Part shown: piece after piece, positions 6,680 to 8,083 of the stretch
How the letters are laid out: each line of letters opens with the position of its first letter
Numbering within the stretch: the stretch's first letter is position 1
Assembly (NCBI GenBank): GCA_002772455.1
Contig: PCSQ01000122.1
Location: forward strand, 1 to 8,083
Direction of reading: 5' to 3'
Source of the DNA: Candidatus Beckwithbacteria bacterium CG23_combo_of_CG06-09_8_20_14_all_47_9
Lineage (GTDB): Bacteria; Patescibacteriota; Microgenomatia; UBA1400; CG1-02-47-37
DNA: 8,083 bases
The notes under the pieces: model-generated
What the model was told of the DNA's origin: nothing
The model's input: the letters and a program-made list of their open reading frames with translations, nothing else
The model's database searches: none
Program-made: the position numbers and the translations under genes

Positions 6680-7056
6680 AATTTGGCTAATTTTTTATCC
6701 AAACTCAATAATTTCAGTTTGAGTTTTTTAGCCAAAGCCGCATAAGCCGCATCATACACTGTCAGGTTTAATTTTTTGGCCAAGTTCAAGATTTTTTCCT
6801 CTTGGCTCTCCTGATCAACCAACCGTAAACCCAGCCGCCGGAACAAAACGATTGCCTGACCGGCTTCCTGCCAACTGATTCTGTTTCTGATCACGGCCAT
6901 TTTCAAACCGTTAATCAATTCATAAAGCAGCAGCTTGGGTGAATAAAATTGTTTTTTTGCCTCAAAGATCCGGTTAACTGCCTCGCCTCGCTCATCCGGC
7001 ATTAACCACGCCAAAACTAACGATGCATCGATAACCGCATTAGTATTTTCGGCCAT
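6676..7056 (-). CDS. PIN-domain ribonuclease toxin (VapC-like)
   Basis: This 126-residue protein has the PIN-domain layout. Acidic residues are in place: Asp10 in AVIDAS, Glu46 in LLYELING, Asp102 in VYDAAYAALA, and Asp120 in LLSLDKKL. VapC toxins use these residues to bind Mg2+/Mn2+ and cut RNA, often tRNA or rRNA. The gene follows a ribbon-helix-helix gene and overlaps it by 17 nt, the usual antitoxin-toxin order. Start choice is uncertain: ATG at 7054-7056 has AAGGA 11 nt upstream, while TTG at 7060-7062 (two residues longer) has AAGGA only 5 nt upstream. ATG is preferred by codon; the protein is nearly the same either way. The target RNA is unknown. Confidence 0.87.
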   Translation of the reverse strand: MAENTNAVIDASLVLAWLMPDERGEAVNRIFEAKKQFYSPKLLLYELINGLKMAVIRNRISWQEAGQAIVLFRRLGLRLVDQESQEEKILNLAKKLNLTVYDAAYAALAKKLKLKLLSLDKKLAKL

Positions 7057-7312
7057 ACTCAATTAATTCCTTATAGTCCACCCGGCCTTTTTGTCTGGTT
7101 TTCTTCTGAAATTTTAGCAATGCCTCAAACGCTTTTCCCCTTGCTTCCATTTTTCCGTCTTTAGGCTCAACATATACCCGTTTCACCGCCAGCCGGACCA
7201 ATTCCCCTACGGAACTGTCTTTTTCCACCGCTTCCGCCTCAAGGAGTTGATAATCTTCTGCTTCAAATAAAATGTGCGCCCGTCTATTTAACATACGCAT
7301 ACACATTAACAT
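7040..7312 (-). CDS. Ribbon-helix-helix antitoxin (VapB-like)
   Basis: The protein is 90 residues from the first ATG, 84 from the most likely alternative. The core RRAHILFEAEDYQLLEAEA then VGELVRLAVKRVY (about 10-47) fits a ribbon-helix-helix DNA-binding fold: a short beta strand, helix A, a Ser-Ser turn, helix B. The charged tail (about 50-90) would wrap the PIN toxin. Such antitoxins neutralise the toxin and repress their own operon. Four in-frame ATGs (7312, 7306, 7300, 7294) lie within 19 nt and none has a good Shine-Dalgarno. Family alignment favours the last (MLNRRAHIL), while coupling to the gene 3 nt upstream favours the first. Confidence 0.82.
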   Translation of the reverse strand: MLMCMRMLNRRAHILFEAEDYQLLEAEAVEKDSSVGELVRLAVKRVYVEPKDGKMEARGKAFEALLKFQKKTRQKGRVDYKELIEYGRKY

Positions 7313-7332
7313 GAATTATCTTAGTCTGTCAA
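7303..7332 (-). promoter_or_regulatory. Weak candidate promoter for the antitoxin-toxin pair
   Basis: A perfect TTGACA (7327-7332) is followed after 18 nt by TAATGT (7303-7308), preceded by TG at the extended -10 position. The -10 ends 8 nt before the ATG at 7292-7294, so a leaderless transcript could start at that ATG. The -10 matches at only three of six positions, so this may be chance. Confidence 0.25.
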
Positions 7333-7708
7333 GCGGAATATTTACTCCCTGAATTCGGTTTTTAATCAAATGCCGGGTAGTTTTGTAAGGAAAAGTTTGA
7401 TTGGTTAAAACCGCTGCCGCCACCGCGGCTTTAGAAATTATTAGATTTTTCCGCCGGGAATAAACCCGCACTGTGTCAGAAAAATAATTAACCGTCATTG
7501 CCGGTATTAACCGGCAGCCTAATTGTTTTAATCCGGCCACCCGGTGATGACCATCCAAGATTATTTTATTTTTTTGATCTACTATCACCGGATTATTAAT
7601 CCTCCCTGCCTGTAAAATGGCCGCCTTCACCTGCACCAACCGTTGCGGGCACACCTGCTCGTGCGCCCGCAACTTGGCAATCGGCAATAGTTTAACTCCC
7701 GGCTTCAT
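7316..7708 (-). CDS. Short ParB/sulfiredoxin-fold protein, likely free serine kinase (SerK/SbnI-like)
   Basis: The 130 residues match the ParB N-terminal fold used by free serine kinases, which phosphorylate L-serine to O-phospho-L-serine. LRAHEQV (13-19) aligns with the KPHEQL segment of archaeal SerK, placing Glu17 at the catalytic glutamate. [16 protein letters not shown] (41-56) carries the DGHHR signature of SerK/SbnI rather than the DGERR type of DNA-binding ParB. FPYKTTRH (106-113) then VNIPLDRL (122-129) match the SerK C-terminal end. It is about half the usual length: the region between [10 protein letters not shown] (75-84) and FPYKTTRH is very short. No HTH for DNA binding follows, which argues against chromosome partition ParB. 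ATG overlaps the TrpB2 stop as ATGA, so the two are co-translated. Kinase activity and phosphate donor (ADP or ATP) are inferred. Confidence 0.75.
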   Translation of the reverse strand: MKPGVKLLPIAKLRAHEQVCPQRLVQVKAAILQAGRINNPVIVDQKNKIILDGHHRVAGLKQLGCRLIPAMTVNYFSDTVRVYSRRKNLIISKAAVAAAVLTNQTFPYKTTRHLIKNRIQGVNIPLDRLR

Positions 7709-8083
7709 TTAAGTTTTCCCGCTAAAAAATCCTCATAACCCTTAAGATCTAACAGGCCGTGGCCGGAAAGATTAAATACGATTGTTTCTGCCCGCCGTTG
7801 ACGCCGGCAGCGCATCGCTTCGTCAATCGCCGCTTTGATCGCGTGGCTCGATTCCGGCGCCGGGATAATCCCTTCGCCTTGGGCAAAAATCTGCGCCGCC
7901 TTAAAACAGCTCAACTGATCGTAGGCTCTGGTCTCAATCAGCTTTCTTTGGTGCAAAAACGCCAACTGCGGGGCAATCCCGTGGTAGCGCAAACCGCCGG
8001 CATGGATAGGGCTGGGCACAAAATCGCAGCCCAAAGTTTCCATTTTTAAAAGCGGTGTCATTCCGGCCGTATCGCCTGAATCA
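7705..8083 (-). CDS. trpB: Tryptophan synthase beta chain, TrpB2 type, 5' part off the window
   Basis: The C-terminal 125 residues are present and the frame is open to the right edge. TrpB is a PLP enzyme joining indole to an activated serine to make tryptophan. TrpB2 signatures are [20 protein letters not shown] (from about 8070 downward), [40 protein letters not shown] and the closing YEDFLAGKL. The [10 protein letters not shown] form and the C-terminal SGHG segment are typical of TrpB2 rather than classical TrpB1, which pairs with TrpA. TrpB2 enzymes often lack a TrpA partner, and some are reported to accept O-phosphoserine. The downstream gene overlaps by ATGA and looks like a serine kinase. 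The catalytic lysine lies in the missing part, so it cannot be checked here. Confidence 0.92.
   Translation of the reverse strand, partial: DSGDTAGMTPLLKMETLGCDFVPSPIHAGGLRYHGIAPQLAFLHQRKLIETRAYDQLSCFKAAQIFAQGEGIIPAPESSHAIKAAIDEAMRCRRQRRAETIVFNLSGHGLLDLKGYEDFLAGKLK

Noticed and set aside
7759..8049. Plus-strand 96-residue frame opposite trpB
   Set aside because: It is the antisense shadow of a strongly conserved TrpB2 C-terminus.
1..8083. Alternative genetic code with TGA as glycine (as in some CPR lineages)
   Set aside because: TGA ends the trpB2, PIN, PAP2 and ftsH genes at the expected protein ends.
1..8083. CRISPR arrays, rRNA or tRNA genes, insertion sequences
   Set aside because: The only intergenic spaces are 47 and 61 nt and contain none of these; no spaced repeats or transposase were seen.

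Overview
All genes recognised here lie on the minus strand, so transcription runs from position 8083 down to 1. Packing is very tight: junctions are 4-nt ATGA/GTGA overlaps or gaps of 1-14 nt, with only two real intergenic spaces (47 and 61 nt). TGA ends several genes, so the code is standard. The compact operons, the mix of Shine-Dalgarno and apparently leaderless starts, and the FtsH, tRNA-binding, PAP2 and TrpB2 types suggest a Candidate Phyla Radiation (Patescibacteria, perhaps Microgenomates-like) bacterium. That placement is inference and was not tested by any search.

Right-hand block (8083 to 6398): the C-terminal part of a TrpB2-type tryptophan synthase beta chain runs off the edge. 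It overlaps by ATGA a short ParB-fold protein that resembles free-serine kinase SerK/SbnI. Because some TrpB2 enzymes are reported to use O-phosphoserine, the pair may form a serine to O-phosphoserine to tryptophan module. A ribbon-helix-helix/PIN toxin-antitoxin-like pair follows, then a shortened stand-alone MetG/CsaA-type tRNA-binding domain.

Middle block (6397 to 1177): a 47-nt control region carries a perfect 9-bp inverted repeat plus a third overlapping half-site, laid over the -35 of a good promoter. It precedes a winged-helix protein fused to a ComFC-like phosphoribosyltransferase. A PAP2-family membrane phosphatase follows, then FtsH interrupted by a 452-residue intein, then a two-TM potassium channel. 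The intein carries a LAGLIDADG homing endonuclease and an HTH-like segment, and sits between the pore loop and Walker B of the AAA+ domain.

Left-hand block (1203 to 1): a strong promoter at the 3' end of the channel gene, a leader with a complete intrinsic terminator whose U-tract nearly touches the next start codon, and a divergent PRPP-synthetase-like gene that runs off the left edge. The layout looks like an attenuator.

The best candidates for something not well described are the SerK-TrpB2 coupling, the winged-helix/ComFC regulator with its operator, the FtsH intein, and the terminator-controlled Prs-like gene. There is no stretch over 300 bases without a gene.
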